DNA of 64,000 bases from Sulfuricella denitrificans skB26 (lineage in GTDB: Bacteria > Pseudomonadota > Gammaproteobacteria > Burkholderiales > Sulfuricellaceae). Below, one piece after another: positions 18,789-27,797 of the stretch (position 1 is its first letter; each line of letters begins with the position of its first letter). Made by a program: the position numbers and the translations under genes. A model generated the notes under the pieces. That model was given only the letters and a program-made list of their open reading frames with translations, searched no databases and had not been told where the DNA came from. Where the stretch lies: contig NC_022357.1 of NCBI RefSeq assembly GCF_000297055.2, positions 2,572,501 to 2,636,500 of the forward strand. Reading direction: 5' to 3'.

Positions 18789-18866
18789 CCTCTCCCCTTG
18801 CGGGAGAGGGGTAAGGCACTGATTTCTCACCCTCTCCCCAACCCTCCCCCATCAAAGGGGAGGGAG
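18789..18866. repeat. Two family B palindromes between apaG and mltA
   Basis: Hairpin 18789-18811 (CTCTCCCCTTGCGGGAGAGG) and a second at 18830-18865 with the CCCTCTCCCC head, CCCTCCCCC, loop ATCAA and GGGGAGGG. They lie between two rightward genes and may lower read-through. Confidence 0.82.
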
Positions 18867-18921
18867 CGCTGGACTTGTTCAGCGCTCCCTTAATATGCCA
18901 CTTTTAAAGCCAAACATTTCC

Positions 18922-20142
18922 ATGAAAAACCTGCTTGCTCTGCTTTTTACTCTGGCGATTTCCGCCTGTGCCACGCTGGAAAAACCGGCTGTTATTCCGC
19001 CGCCTGTCGCCCCACCGCAAGCCATTCCCTCTATCCCTCCCACCCCACCGGTTGCGGTTCCGCCCTTGCAGTCGGTTGGCTGGGAAGCCCTGTCCGGTTG
19101 GCAGGACGAAAATCTGGCGGCCGCCTGGGATGCTTTCAAACAAAGCTGCGTCGCGCTGCAGAAACAACTGGCATGGCAAGCGCCCTGCACTGCAGCAACG
19201 GGAATGACCTCCTCGAACAACGCCGCCCTGCGCGAATTCTTCGAGCAATACTTCACCCCCTATCAGGCCATGCAACCCGACGGCGGCTCCGAGGGGTTGG
19301 TCACCGGCTATTATGAGCCTCTACTTAATGGCAGCCGCACCCCATCGAAGCGCTACCGCCACCCTCTTTACGGAGTGCCGGACGACCTGCTGATCGTGGA
19401 TCTGGGCTCGGTTTATCCGGAGCTGAAAAACCTGCGCCTGCGCGGTCGGCTCGACGGTCGCAAGGTAGTGCCTTATTACAACCGCGCCGAAATCGACAAC
19501 GGCACGACTTCACTCAAGGGCAAGGAACTGTATTGGGTGGATGACGCAGTCGAACTGTTCTTCCTGCAAATCCAAGGTTCCGGAAAAATTGCGTTGCCCG
19601 GGGGTGAAACCGCGCGCATCGGCTACGCCGACCAGAACGGCTTTCCCTACAAATCCATCGGCAAGGCATTGGTGGAGCGCGGCGACCTGCCGCTGGAAAA
19701 AGCCTCGATGCAGGGCATCAAGGACTGGGGCAAGCAAAACCCGGAGAAGCTTTCCGAACTACTCAATCTCAACGCCAGCTATGTTTTTTTCCGCGATCTG
19801 CCGAACAATCTTTCCGGCCCGCTCGGTGCCTTGGGTGTGCCGCTCACCGCCGGACGCAGCATTGCGGTCGACCCGCGTCATATCCCGCTCGGTGCACCAG
19901 TGTTTCTGGCTACCACCTGGCCGAACAGTGCGAAGCCACTCAACCGCCTGATGCTGGCACAAGATACCGGTGGCGCGATCCGGGGCGTAGTGCGGGCGGA
20001 CTTTTTCTGGGGCTTCGGCAAAGATGCCGGCAAGTTGGCCGGTAGCATGAAGCAAAACGGAAAAATGTGGGTGCTGCTGCCCAAGGGCTTTACTCTGCCG
20101 CAGAACGGCAACGGTCAGGGGGCCAACGGCAACGGCGGCTGA
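18922..20142 (+). CDS. mltA: Membrane-bound lytic murein transglycosylase A
   Basis: Outer-membrane lipoprotein that cleaves glycan strands to 1,6-anhydro-MurNAc ends, the substrate source for anmK. The 406-residue protein starts MKNLLALLFTLAISAC with a lipobox LAISAC, then a proline-rich linker to residue about 45, the MltA domain with VTGYYEPLLNGSR, and the C-terminal 3D domain with AQDTGGAIRG and the catalytic aspartate. The ATG at 18922 places the lipobox correctly; one 9 codons upstream would spoil the signal peptide. The end overlaps the converging tonB-like gene by 28 bp. Confidence 0.95.
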   Translation: MKNLLALLFTLAISACATLEKPAVIPPPVAPPQAIPSIPPTPPVAVPPLQSVGWEALSGWQDENLAAAWDAFKQSCVALQKQLAWQAPCTAATGMTSSNNAALREFFEQYFTPYQAMQPDGGSEGLVTGYYEPLLNGSRTPSKRYRHPLYGVPDDLLIVDLGSVYPELKNLRLRGRLDGRKVVPYYNRAEIDNGTTSLKGKELYWVDDAVELFFLQIQGSGKIALPGGETARIGYADQNGFPYKSIGKALVERGDLPLEKASMQGIKDWGKQNPEKLSELLNLNASYVFFRDLPNNLSGPLGALGVPLTAGRSIAVDPRHIPLGAPVFLATTWPNSAKPLNRLMLAQDTGGAIRGVVRADFFWGFGKDAGKLAGSMKQNGKMWVLLPKGFTLPQNGNGQGANGNGG

Positions 20143-20795
20143 ATCACCACCGGTTTTTTCATGTCATTCAATTCGTAGGATACCCGGATCAGCACCCGAC
20201 TTTTTACCGCCCGGCCATTTTTTTGCGCCGGCGCGAAGCGCGCCTCACGAAAAGAGGACAGTGCGGATTCCTCGAAAATCCCTTCAGGGTTTGCTTCCAT
20301 CACTTCAGCCTCTTTCACCGCGCCAGACTCATCAATCAGCAACAGCAAAACCACATACCCCTCCACGCCCTGCTCGGGGTAGACCGGCTTAATCTCATAT
20401 AGAGCGGTTGGATGCACATCTACCTGCTTGGCCGGATACCAGGTTGGATCTTCCAGCAAGGGGATTTCCATCGTCGGCAGGATGGCGGGTGCCGGCTCCG
20501 CGAGCGCCGGAGGCTGCCGCGCAGGCTCTTCCACGCTCGGTTTCGGCTCCTCCGGTTTTTTTACGCTTATCTCTACCGCGCTTTCCAGCGACAAAGATTC
20601 AATCCTGACTTGAGGCACACGCTCGATGCGCACCTCCATGGCGGACCGTGACCGCTCTTCAGGCTGCGATGCCTTGATGTGAACACCAAATACCAGCGCC
20701 AGATGCAGCGCCAGCGAAACCGCCAGCGCCAGCGCAAAGCGGGCCGCCGCATCGGGAACTTCATCTTGCTCTGGATTGGAGTTGAGTTTGCTCAT
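20115..20795 (-). CDS. TonB family energy transducer (orphan)
   Basis: Inner-membrane protein with periplasmic reach that would energise an outer-membrane receptor. The 226-residue protein has a short cytoplasmic start, a membrane segment at about residues 20-40 (ALALAVSLALHLALVFGV), a proline-rich linker (PPALAEPAPAILPTMEIP) and a C-terminal TonB domain with PVYPEQGVEGYVVLLLLID. The start at 20793-20795 is preferred because the upstream ATG lies in the terminator of receptor 1. No exbB/exbD adjoin it; it may share those at 23.3-24.4 kb or work elsewhere. Confidence 0.85.
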   Translation of the reverse strand: MSKLNSNPEQDEVPDAAARFALALAVSLALHLALVFGVHIKASQPEERSRSAMEVRIERVPQVRIESLSLESAVEISVKKPEEPKPSVEEPARQPPALAEPAPAILPTMEIPLLEDPTWYPAKQVDVHPTALYEIKPVYPEQGVEGYVVLLLLIDESGAVKEAEVMEANPEGIFEESALSSFREARFAPAQKNGRAVKSRVLIRVSYELNDMKKPVVIQPPLPLAP

Positions 20796-20827
20796 GCCGC
20801 CGCCAGTATAAACGGCGAAGGCAACAA

Positions 20828-20857
20828 TAAAAAAGGGAGACCGCATGGCCTCCCTAA
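20828..20857 (-). terminator. Terminator after receptor 1
   Basis: On the minus strand GGGAGGCC and CTCCC form a stem followed by TTTTTT, about 75 bp after the receptor stop. It separates receptor 1 from the downstream tonB-like gene. Confidence 0.72.
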
Positions 20858-20927
20858 ATTAAAGATCAAAACCTCAGATCCAACATGGCTGGGTGGAGAC
20901 CTCGTCAGGCCGCCACTCCGGCCAAGA

Positions 20928-23168
20928 TCAGAACTTCACGGTTACGCCGGCGTAAATCGAACGGCCCATGCCTGGAACAGCGATTCCATAAGGTGCACCT
21001 CCTGTTGGGGGCATCGTTGTCCCTTGCCCCACATACGCCCCACCCAACGGATAATCGTAGAGTCTATCGAAGACATTCTCTATGCCCACATCAAACCGTG
21101 CCTTTTTCCATGCATAGCTGCTGCGCAGATTCAGCAAACTGTAGCCTGCAGTTTTAAGTTCGTTACGAATTTGCGACACGTCAGTCTTGGCATCCACCAA
21201 CTGGACTTCCGCAGTATTGATCCAGCTACCTAGATGCTGAGCAACCGCCAGCTTCGCGTTCAGCGGCATCATATTGTATAAATCGTCGCTCGTGCCGCTC
21301 GATGTCTTCCCTCTGACGTAATTCAACACGCCGGTCGCCGTGATGTTGCCGAAACCGGTATTTTTGGCCAGCGGGAAATAGCCGGAAACATCCAGGCCGT
21401 AGAGCCGAGCGTCCTGATTGACGTACTTGAGGAACACAAAACCAGTCGACGTGAGCGAGGTTGGCAAACGCTGAGCATTGATGTAATCCTGGACATAGGT
21501 GTAGTAGGGCGTGACTTTCAGCCCCCAATTCTGCTGATCAGTGTCATGCCAGTCAGCAGTGGCGCTGAGAGTATTGGCCACTTCCGGCTTCAGGTCCAAG
21601 TTGCCTACGTAGCCATTGCCATCGCCAACCATGTTGATCATGTTCATGGCCATGCCGCCGGTCGACCAGGTATAGCGCTCATAGAGGTTGGGCGAACGGG
21701 TTTTGCGGGCATAGCCAAACTCATAAGTCTTGCTACTATCCACCGTGTAACGAGCCAGCGCGGTCATGTCCCAGTTGTTGTCGGTGCGGCTGCGGTCGCG
21801 GGCATTGAAAGCGTTCGCATCCGTATTGTAGGTAGCGTTATACCCCTGCACGGTGCCCGTATCCATTTTCACCGTTTCGCTGCGCACGCCGAGTTGGCTC
21901 AGCCATTGCGGGTTCCATCGCGCTTCCCATTCGGCAAAGGCGGCGTAACGATCACGCTGGCCATCTTTGATGTCTAAGAAGGTATTCGGGGACATGCCGC
22001 CGTTCCCAGACGCGTCCCACCAATCATTGAAGCGATAGCGCTGGTATTCGCCGCCGACCCTGAGAAGATCACGAGCTGAAAGCACGATATCTGCCTTGAC
22101 CACGGCGCCGGTGTTTCTCCCTTCCGTGTCCATCGGCATACCGGGTGCAGGTATCGTCTGGGTTCCACTCTTGTACCAGAATGCCTTGTCCTCGAGGAAG
22201 TTCATCTTGTGCCGCGTATGTTCATTATATGCGCGCGCTTGCAAGGTGCCCCAGTCGTATTGGCCGGTATAGCGCAGATTAACATGTTCGCTGTCATTGG
22301 CGGTCATGTCCATGCGCTGATTCGGAAAGCCCTGATAGGGAATATCTTGCACGCCCAGCTTCAGTTCGACCAGGTGGTTCTCATTGCGGAGCGCAAATGC
22401 GATAGATTGATTCGTAGATTTATACATGGATGACCCGACCTCGTCCCCGGACAACCTTTTTGTCGAGGTATAAAGTGATTTCCCATCCGCAACAAAAGCC
22501 GGCCCTGCTGGCTTGAAATCACCACCGGCCTTGTAGTTACCGGATTCCACGGTTGACCCGCTATAAGTCATGCTCAATTTTTCGCTGGCGATGGTTGCCG
22601 AAATATTGCCGCCTGTGACATTGCCGTTGCTGCGATAAAAAGCACCGGCCTGCCCCTTGGTCAAGGTTCCCTGTCCGACCGCGGCAAATTCCGGTGCTGG
22701 AGAATTCACCTGGATGGCGCCGCCAATACTGTCACCGCCGACACTCACCGGTGCAATGCCGCCAAATACCTGGATGCTGCCCACATGGGATGGGTCGATA
22801 TAGGAAAGCGGCGGATTCATGTGGTTGCCGCAGGCGGAAATCAGATCCATGCCATCGACCTTGATGCGCAGGCGATCATCGGCCAGACCTTGAATCACCG
22901 GCAGGCTGGAAACGCCGCCGGCGCCGTAAAGGCTCACGCCGGGCACATCCCTGAGCAGGCTGGCGGTATCGCTGGTGGAAGACCGCATGGGGGCGAGATT
23001 TGCCGCATCCAAACTGGACGCGCCGAAAGCGGGCTGGGTGTCGATTTTCGAGGCGCTGACAACGACCTCTTCCAATTTCGTCGATTTCACCTCATCGGCG
23101 GCCAGCGCAAAATGATACGGCATGATGGCCGCCAGTGAGGCAGCAAGAATTCGAGGTTTGAACTTCAT
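20928..23168 (-). CDS. TonB-dependent receptor, OprC/NosA-like (copper)
   Basis: Outer-membrane active-transport barrel of 746 residues. Signal peptide to about residue 23 (ALA-ADE), plug domain from about 35 to 165 and 22-strand barrel ending YAGVTVKF with terminal phenylalanine. The plug has SACGNHMNPPLSYIDP with C113 and M117 (CxxxM), and the barrel has HKM at 320-322 (HxM); these match the copper-binding residues known in Pseudomonas OprC. A sigma-54 promoter is 50 bp upstream and a terminator follows, so it is a single-gene unit. Copper import is a strong inference; NosA-like supply of nitrous oxide reductase is possible but no nos gene is here. Confidence 0.92.
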   Translation of the reverse strand: MKFKPRILAASLAAIMPYHFALAADEVKSTKLEEVVVSASKIDTQPAFGASSLDAANLAPMRSSTSDTASLLRDVPGVSLYGAGGVSSLPVIQGLADDRLRIKVDGMDLISACGNHMNPPLSYIDPSHVGSIQVFGGIAPVSVGGDSIGGAIQVNSPAPEFAAVGQGTLTKGQAGAFYRSNGNVTGGNISATIASEKLSMTYSGSTVESGNYKAGGDFKPAGPAFVADGKSLYTSTKRLSGDEVGSSMYKSTNQSIAFALRNENHLVELKLGVQDIPYQGFPNQRMDMTANDSEHVNLRYTGQYDWGTLQARAYNEHTRHKMNFLEDKAFWYKSGTQTIPAPGMPMDTEGRNTGAVVKADIVLSARDLLRVGGEYQRYRFNDWWDASGNGGMSPNTFLDIKDGQRDRYAAFAEWEARWNPQWLSQLGVRSETVKMDTGTVQGYNATYNTDANAFNARDRSRTDNNWDMTALARYTVDSSKTYEFGYARKTRSPNLYERYTWSTGGMAMNMINMVGDGNGYVGNLDLKPEVANTLSATADWHDTDQQNWGLKVTPYYTYVQDYINAQRLPTSLTSTGFVFLKYVNQDARLYGLDVSGYFPLAKNTGFGNITATGVLNYVRGKTSSGTSDDLYNMMPLNAKLAVAQHLGSWINTAEVQLVDAKTDVSQIRNELKTAGYSLLNLRSSYAWKKARFDVGIENVFDRLYDYPLGGAYVGQGTTMPPTGGAPYGIAVPGMGRSIYAGVTVKF

Positions 23169-23218
23169 TTTTGTAATTCCCTTTTTGTGAATTGAATAAG
23201 CAAATAGTTATTTGCTAA

Positions 23219-23235
23219 CGCAATTCACGTGCCAG
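23219..23235 (-). promoter_or_regulatory. Sigma-54 promoter of receptor 1
   Basis: Minus strand reads CTGGCACGTGAATTGCG, with GG and GC ten bases apart and an almost perfect match to TGGCACG-N4-TTGCW. Transcription would begin near 23208, giving a leader of about 40 nt. Confidence 0.85.
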
Positions 23236-23275
23236 GGAAAAATCTTTACGAATCAGTGGAAGCAGACCGTCCGTC

Positions 23276-23293
23276 CTGTGCTATTTCGCACAG
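23276..23293. promoter_or_regulatory. Dyad, candidate activator site upstream of receptor 1
   Basis: CTGTGCTATTTCGCACAG is a perfect 6+6 inverted repeat with a 6-nt spacer, about 70-85 bp upstream of the predicted sigma-54 start, where enhancer-binding activators bind. A near copy is at 30236-30252. Confidence 0.6.
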
Positions 23294-23347
23294 AACGTGG
23301 CAAATGACTCATATCGAGGAATGAATTTGGCAGAATACCCTGTTGGG

Positions 23348-23788
23348 TTACTGCTTGTGATTTTCTTCCGGAGCCGGCACCTTGCCGATAGGAGTGGTAA
23401 CAAAAGCCAGCTTGGTGATGCCGACCCGTTGCAGCATCGCCAGCACCTGGGCAACACGGCCATAGCGCACGCTTTCGTCGGCGTGCAGCTGCACGTTCGG
23501 GTCTGCATCCTGGGCAGCGATCTTTTTCAGCTCGGCCTCCAGCGTGTCGAAGTGGATCAGGCGCTGGTCGATGAATACACCGCCTTGGGCGTCGATCGCC
23601 ATCTGGATGGTTTTGGTCTGCTTCATCGGCGACACCGCTGCGGTCTTGGGCAGGTTGACCTTGACGGCCTGCATCAAGAGCGGCGCGGTGACGATAAACA
23701 CGATCAGCAACACCAGCATCACGTCTACCAGCGGCGTGACGTTGATCTCGCTCATCGCGGTCTGTTCGGAACGGCTGTGCAATCCCAT
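23348..23788 (-). CDS. exbD: Biopolymer transport protein ExbD
   Basis: Proton-channel subunit of the TonB motor. The 146-residue protein has a single membrane helix at about residues 16-38 (EINVTPLVDVMLVLLIVFIV, in part) with the essential aspartate in VDVMLV, and a periplasmic domain with LHADESVRYGRVAQVL. It is the last gene of the seven-gene leftward unit from receptor 2 and starts 4 bp after the exbB stop. Confidence 0.95.
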   Translation of the reverse strand: MGLHSRSEQTAMSEINVTPLVDVMLVLLIVFIVTAPLLMQAVKVNLPKTAAVSPMKQTKTIQMAIDAQGGVFIDQRLIHFDTLEAELKKIAAQDADPNVQLHADESVRYGRVAQVLAMLQRVGITKLAFVTTPIGKVPAPEENHKQ

Positions 23789-23792
23789 CGCT

Positions 23793-24449
23793 TTACTCCA
23801 CCCTGAAACCGGACTTCATCGCCAGGTGAAGGAAATCGGTAGTGAAATCCTCCATTTCAGCTACATACAAGCGGGTGCGGCGCAGACCGTAATTGTAGGC
23901 CAGCACAGCGGGGATGGCGGTGGCGATGCCGAGGGCGGTGGCGATCAGTGCCTCGCCGATTGGGCCGGCCACTACGTCCAGCCCGGCGGAGCCGCTTTTG
24001 CTGATGTCCTGCAAGGCATGCATGATGCCCCACACCGTGCCGAACAGACCGACGAAGGGCGCGGTGGAGCCGATGCTCGCCAGCACCATCAAGCCGCTAT
24101 CGAGCCTGTTCTGCTCCTTCTGCACCTGGCTGCGCAGGCAGCGCTCCAGGATGTCCTGCTGGTCACCGCTGTGCTGCAGATTCTGTTCGCCACCCTTGTG
24201 CATGTCGCGCAGTGCGGTAAAGCCACAATGGGCGAGGCGAGCTAAAGGCCCGGTAGCACTGGCGGTAATCCGCTCCGCCTCAAGCAAGCCTTTGGCATTC
24301 CAGAATGCCAGGCCGAAGCGCTTGTTTTCCTGCGACAAACGCCATTGCGCCCAACCCTTGACGACAATCAGGGTCCAGGTCACGACCGAAAACACGGCCA
24401 GAACCCACAGTGTGATGACGACGATATCAGACGAGGAAAAATGGGGCAT
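23793..24449 (-). CDS. exbB: Biopolymer transport protein ExbB
   Basis: Pentameric inner-membrane subunit of the TonB motor. The 218-residue protein has three membrane helices: about 10-30, 120-142 (GSTAPFVGLFGTVWGIMHA region) and 155-180 (GEALIATALGIATAIPAVLAY region). The ATG at 24447-24449 is preferred over one six codons upstream. It follows tonB by 14 bp. Confidence 0.95.
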   Translation of the reverse strand: MPHFSSSDIVVITLWVLAVFSVVTWTLIVVKGWAQWRLSQENKRFGLAFWNAKGLLEAERITASATGPLARLAHCGFTALRDMHKGGEQNLQHSGDQQDILERCLRSQVQKEQNRLDSGLMVLASIGSTAPFVGLFGTVWGIMHALQDISKSGSAGLDVVAGPIGEALIATALGIATAIPAVLAYNYGLRRTRLYVAEMEDFTTDFLHLAMKSGFRVE

Positions 24450-24463
24450 AGAATATCCTGTTT

Positions 24464-25132
24464 TCAATTATTTTCGAGTTTGAACGTAATCGGCACCTCG
24501 ACCCAGGCAACAACCGCCTGGCTGCCTCGTTTGGCGGGCATGAAGCGCCACTTCTTTACAGCTTCCAGCGCGGCATGATCGAGCATTTCATGACCGCTGG
24601 TTTTTTTCAGCTCGGCACGTTGACACTCGCCACCAGCCGAAATTTCGGCGCGCACCAACACCGTTCCCTCAATGCCGCGCCGCCTCGCCGCTAGCGGATA
24701 GGCTGGCGGCGGGTTGCTGAGATAGGCGGCATTATAGCGTGGCAACTCCAGCACCGGCTCGGGCGCAGGCGCCGCCGGGGGGGATGGAGCCGGCGGAGAT
24801 GGCTGCGCTATCGCCACCGGCGCCTGCTGTAGCGCGTGTTCCACTACCGGCTGCATCACCGGAACCGGTGTCGGTGCCGAAACCGCTTTCTTCACAACCG
24901 GTTTCGGCTGCCGCTCCACTTTGGGTGGCGGGGGCTGCAGCGGTACCACTTTCGGTTCCGTGGGGGCAGGCGGGGCGATCAGCGAAACCTGCACCACCGG
25001 CAGGGGCCGAGGCGGAATGAGCTCGCTCTTGAAATGAGTGTATCCCCACCATACCGTCGCATGCAGGAGAACGACCAGACCGAACGAGGGTAGCCAACGC
25101 GGCCACTCCCGGTCGGATTCGACTTGCATCAT
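24464..25132 (-). CDS. tonB: Energy transducer TonB
   Basis: Transmits ExbBD energy to receptors. The protein of about 222 residues has a membrane anchor at about 13-32, a long proline/lysine-rich spacer (residues 45-130) and the C-terminal domain with PAYPLAARRRGIEGTVLVRAEI and a final VPITFKLENN. Two tandem ATG codons at 25127-25132 are possible starts. It belongs to the receptor 2 unit, which thus carries its own motor. Confidence 0.93.
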   Translation of the reverse strand: MMQVESDREWPRWLPSFGLVVLLHATVWWGYTHFKSELIPPRPLPVVQVSLIAPPAPTEPKVVPLQPPPPKVERQPKPVVKKAVSAPTPVPVMQPVVEHALQQAPVAIAQPSPPAPSPPAAPAPEPVLELPRYNAAYLSNPPPAYPLAARRRGIEGTVLVRAEISAGGECQRAELKKTSGHEMLDHAALEAVKKWRFMPAKRGSQAVVAWVEVPITFKLENN

Positions 25133-25163
25133 TGCGTATTCCAAATACGATCCAAAATGGCGC

Positions 25164-25832
25164 CTAGAATAACATAATCAAACGGCGCAACCCGATCGCG
25201 ATCAATACAACTGCCGCTCCCCAGCGCAGCCATTTGCCCAGCCACTGCCGCCCCTCTCGCAGATTGCGTCCGAACAAGCTCAGCAGGGGCACAATCACCA
25301 GCAGCGGGGTGAGTGCCGCGCCCAAACCGAAAGACAGGCCGTAGCCCACGCCGGATAGTGTGCCGCCGGACAGCGCGCACACCGCCAGGAGAGAGGCCAG
25401 CGGCGCGCACGGCGTCAGGCTCAAAGAAAATCCGAGCAGGAAAGGCGGGGTACCCGCCCCCCGTTGCGCCGCGCCGCACGCCGTCTTGCGCCGTGACGGC
25501 AACAGCAGCCAGACGCCGGCACCCAGGCTGGCCATGCCGATAAAGGCATTGCCCACGCCACTGCTCAGGGCGTGGGTAAGCCACACCCCGAGCGCCCCGG
25601 CCAGACCGCCGAGCAGGCTATAAGCCGTTACCCGACCGAGCACGAAGATACCGGTATCGAGAAGCGCCTCGCGGTTGCTGCCACCGCGCCCCAGCACCCA
25701 GGTGCCCATGAACGGCAGACAGGTGACGGTGCAGGCGGTCAGCCCCATGGAAACGCCCAGCAGCCAGACCGAGAACAGGCTGATAGTCTCCGGCAGAGGC
25801 GCTGCGCCGCCAGGCATGATGACATCAAGCAC
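25164..25832 (-). CDS. SafE/UreH-type membrane protein (CcdA-like)
   Basis: Six-helix membrane protein of the TauE/SafE (UreH_2) group. The 222-residue protein has paired cysteine-proline motifs, ACTVTCLPFMG near residue 32 and LTPCAP near 140, resembling thiol or metal transporters of the CcdA/DsbD fold. A GTG start at 25830-25832 is chosen because AGGAGG lies 6 nt upstream; the next ATG is five codons later without a site. It overlaps the polyferredoxin stop by 8 bp. Relatives lie beside ccoGHIS copper genes, which supports metal handling. Confidence 0.85.
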   Translation of the reverse strand: MLDVIMPGGAAPLPETISLFSVWLLGVSMGLTACTVTCLPFMGTWVLGRGGSNREALLDTGIFVLGRVTAYSLLGGLAGALGVWLTHALSSGVGNAFIGMASLGAGVWLLLPSRRKTACGAAQRGAGTPPFLLGFSLSLTPCAPLASLLAVCALSGGTLSGVGYGLSFGLGAALTPLLVIVPLLSLFGRNLREGRQWLGKWLRWGAAVVLIAIGLRRLIMLF

Positions 25833-26877
25833 GCTCAGCCTCCTGACCGGATTTGCGCGGCGCGGCAACTATCTTGACCGTGCCGTCCGGCATTTCGCCC
25901 TTCATGCGCAGCTTGTAATACTCACGGCTGGAACCGAACAGCGTCAGAGGCCCCCATTTCATCTGGATCACACCGTCATCCGGGCAGAACTCGACGCAAC
26001 GGCCACACAGAGTGCAATCCTCGTGGAATGCCTTGGTGCCATGCTCGCGAGCGATCTCGTGGATGTCCATCGGGCAAGCCTTGGCGCAGATGCCGCATTT
26101 GTCGCATTTGTCGTGCTGTTTTTTCACCAGCCGCATCGGCGACAAACGCTGGAAAGTGGCGTTGAACGACAGCATCGGGCAGATACGGCAGAATGGCTGA
26201 CGCACCGCCAACGCCGCCACCAGCATGAAACCGAACAAAGTGTTGGCTATGGCGCCGAAAGCAAAATCCAGGGTGCTGCCGGTGCGGATCGCCATCTGTT
26301 CGGTATTGGCGGTCAGCAAAGTGGTGGCGAGGCGCGACGGGCAAACCTGGCAGTATGCATCGCCGGTGGCATGGGGAGTCACGCCCAGCCCAGCCAGCAG
26401 GGGCAGCGCCAGCACCAACACAATCAGCATCAGCCACTTCACCGGCCTCACCTTGCTTACGCTGCCGTTCTCGAAGCGGCGCAGGGGCAGGTTGAGCCGC
26501 CGCCCAAGCTTGTTGATCAGCTCCTGGATCGTGCCGAGCGGACAAATCCAGCCGCAAAATGCCTTGTTGAGCACCACGAAGAAGGTGAAGAAAGTGAGCA
26601 GAGTGAACAACAGCGGCAACACCATCTGAAAGGTGAACTGCTGGGCCTTGATCAGCGCTTCGCCGACACGGTGGTGCAATTGGTGCTGGGTAGGGATCAG
26701 CACGCAATAAGAGCCGTTCTGCTGGTCGAAGGCACAGGATAGCGCGGGGAGCGCATTGGAAATTTTTTCCGCCATATAGAAGCCGACCACATTGGAACCG
26801 TAGACGGTCAACAGCAGCATGAAAATCTGGATGAACAACCGGAAACGGCCTAGTGTGGGAAAAATCGATTTAAACAT
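25825..26877 (-). CDS. Membrane polyferredoxin (NapH/CcoG-like)
   Basis: Inner-membrane electron-transfer protein of 350 residues. Several membrane helices occur in the first 250 residues with cysteine motifs CGWICPLG, YCQVCPS and FCRICPM, then two 4Fe-4S motifs, CDKCGICAKACP and CTLCGRCVEFCP. NapH, NosR and CcoG share this pattern; CcoG relatives reduce cupric copper. Here it probably passes electrons to the periplasm for reduction of the imported metal, an inference from context. Start taken as the second of two ATGs, 4 nt after GGAGG; it overlaps the upstream stop by one base. Confidence 0.88.
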   Translation of the reverse strand: MFKSIFPTLGRFRLFIQIFMLLLTVYGSNVVGFYMAEKISNALPALSCAFDQQNGSYCVLIPTQHQLHHRVGEALIKAQQFTFQMVLPLLFTLLTFFTFFVVLNKAFCGWICPLGTIQELINKLGRRLNLPLRRFENGSVSKVRPVKWLMLIVLVLALPLLAGLGVTPHATGDAYCQVCPSRLATTLLTANTEQMAIRTGSTLDFAFGAIANTLFGFMLVAALAVRQPFCRICPMLSFNATFQRLSPMRLVKKQHDKCDKCGICAKACPMDIHEIAREHGTKAFHEDCTLCGRCVEFCPDDGVIQMKWGPLTLFGSSREYYKLRMKGEMPDGTVKIVAAPRKSGQEAERA

Positions 26878-27773
26878 CATGCCTCCTTCGCGCAATTTTT
26901 GTTAGCGGCTTTCTTGCGGCGCAGCAGCGGCGCGGCGAGCAGCATGCCGAACACGCCAAAACCGGCGCCCGCCATCAAGCTCTTGCCGGTGATGGCGTCG
27001 GGCGAATAGGCATAGTTGAAAGCGGTCAAATAATGCTTGCCACCTTCGTCATGCTCCACGGCCAGCACGAATTTGCCTTTACGCGGACCCATGTGCTGAT
27101 CATGCGTCTTGGCGGGGTCGACCGGCTTGAAATCCAACGGGAACAGCACCGTCACCCACCCTTGCGCGTCGCTGGTGAAGGCCGTTTTGGTACCGAACTC
27201 GGTCTCCATCTTCAGCTCATTGTTAGCCAGCGGTTGGCCATTGAAGCGCAGCAGGAACTGCCATTTATCGCTTTCACGGTAGGAACCGTGCTCGCGCGGC
27301 AGGGGTTGGGGAACAATCTCCAGCTCGTATTTCTGCTTCAGCAGCAATGCGGTCGGCGCCGCGCCAGGATTACCGAAAAAGTAGGCAGTGGAAGCTACCG
27401 TCACTTTCCCTTCCGTCTCCTCGCGCGCACTCACCCAGTGGTAGTTGCCGATCTTGGGCATCACCGCCTCGATCCGGGTTCCCTCTGGAGTGACCGGAAA
27501 CTGGCGGCGCAGACGGTCATCCGGCCCCTCGGCGGCGAACACCTCCAGCTCGGCGGACTGAAGGTTCTTTACCGCCAGCTTCGCCACCGCACGGTCGCCA
27601 CCTCTGCCCATCATCGGCGTGATCAGCGGGTACTTGGTCCACTCCCGCGTCTGCCATTTGCCTTGGCCGGCAGCGGCAACCGCCGGGTTTCCGGCTGGCC
27701 TTCCATCCGCCACGGCAGAGGCGCAGGTCAGCATCAGGGTTGCCGACAGGATCAGGTTGATTGGTCTTTGCAT
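26877..27773 (-). CDS. DUF4198-like periplasmic protein with C-terminal anchor
   Basis: The 298-residue protein has a signal peptide (MQRPINLILSATLMLTCASAVAD region), a beta-rich middle with carboxypeptidase-regulatory-like features (FNGQPLANNELKMETEFG, TSDAQGWVTVLFPLDFKP) and a C-terminal membrane helix at about 265-283 followed by RRKKAANK. DUF4198 proteins such as NikM accompany metal uptake. Two histidines (HDQHMGP) could bind metal. It lies 24 bp after receptor 2 and is coupled to the polyferredoxin. Family call is moderate. Confidence 0.72.
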   Translation of the reverse strand: MQRPINLILSATLMLTCASAVADGRPAGNPAVAAAGQGKWQTREWTKYPLITPMMGRGGDRAVAKLAVKNLQSAELEVFAAEGPDDRLRRQFPVTPEGTRIEAVMPKIGNYHWVSAREETEGKVTVASTAYFFGNPGAAPTALLLKQKYELEIVPQPLPREHGSYRESDKWQFLLRFNGQPLANNELKMETEFGTKTAFTSDAQGWVTVLFPLDFKPVDPAKTHDQHMGPRKGKFVLAVEHDEGGKHYLTAFNYAYSPDAITGKSLMAGAGFGVFGMLLAAPLLRRKKAANKNCAKEA

Positions 27774-27797
27774 GAATGCTCTCCTGTTCCTGGTTGC

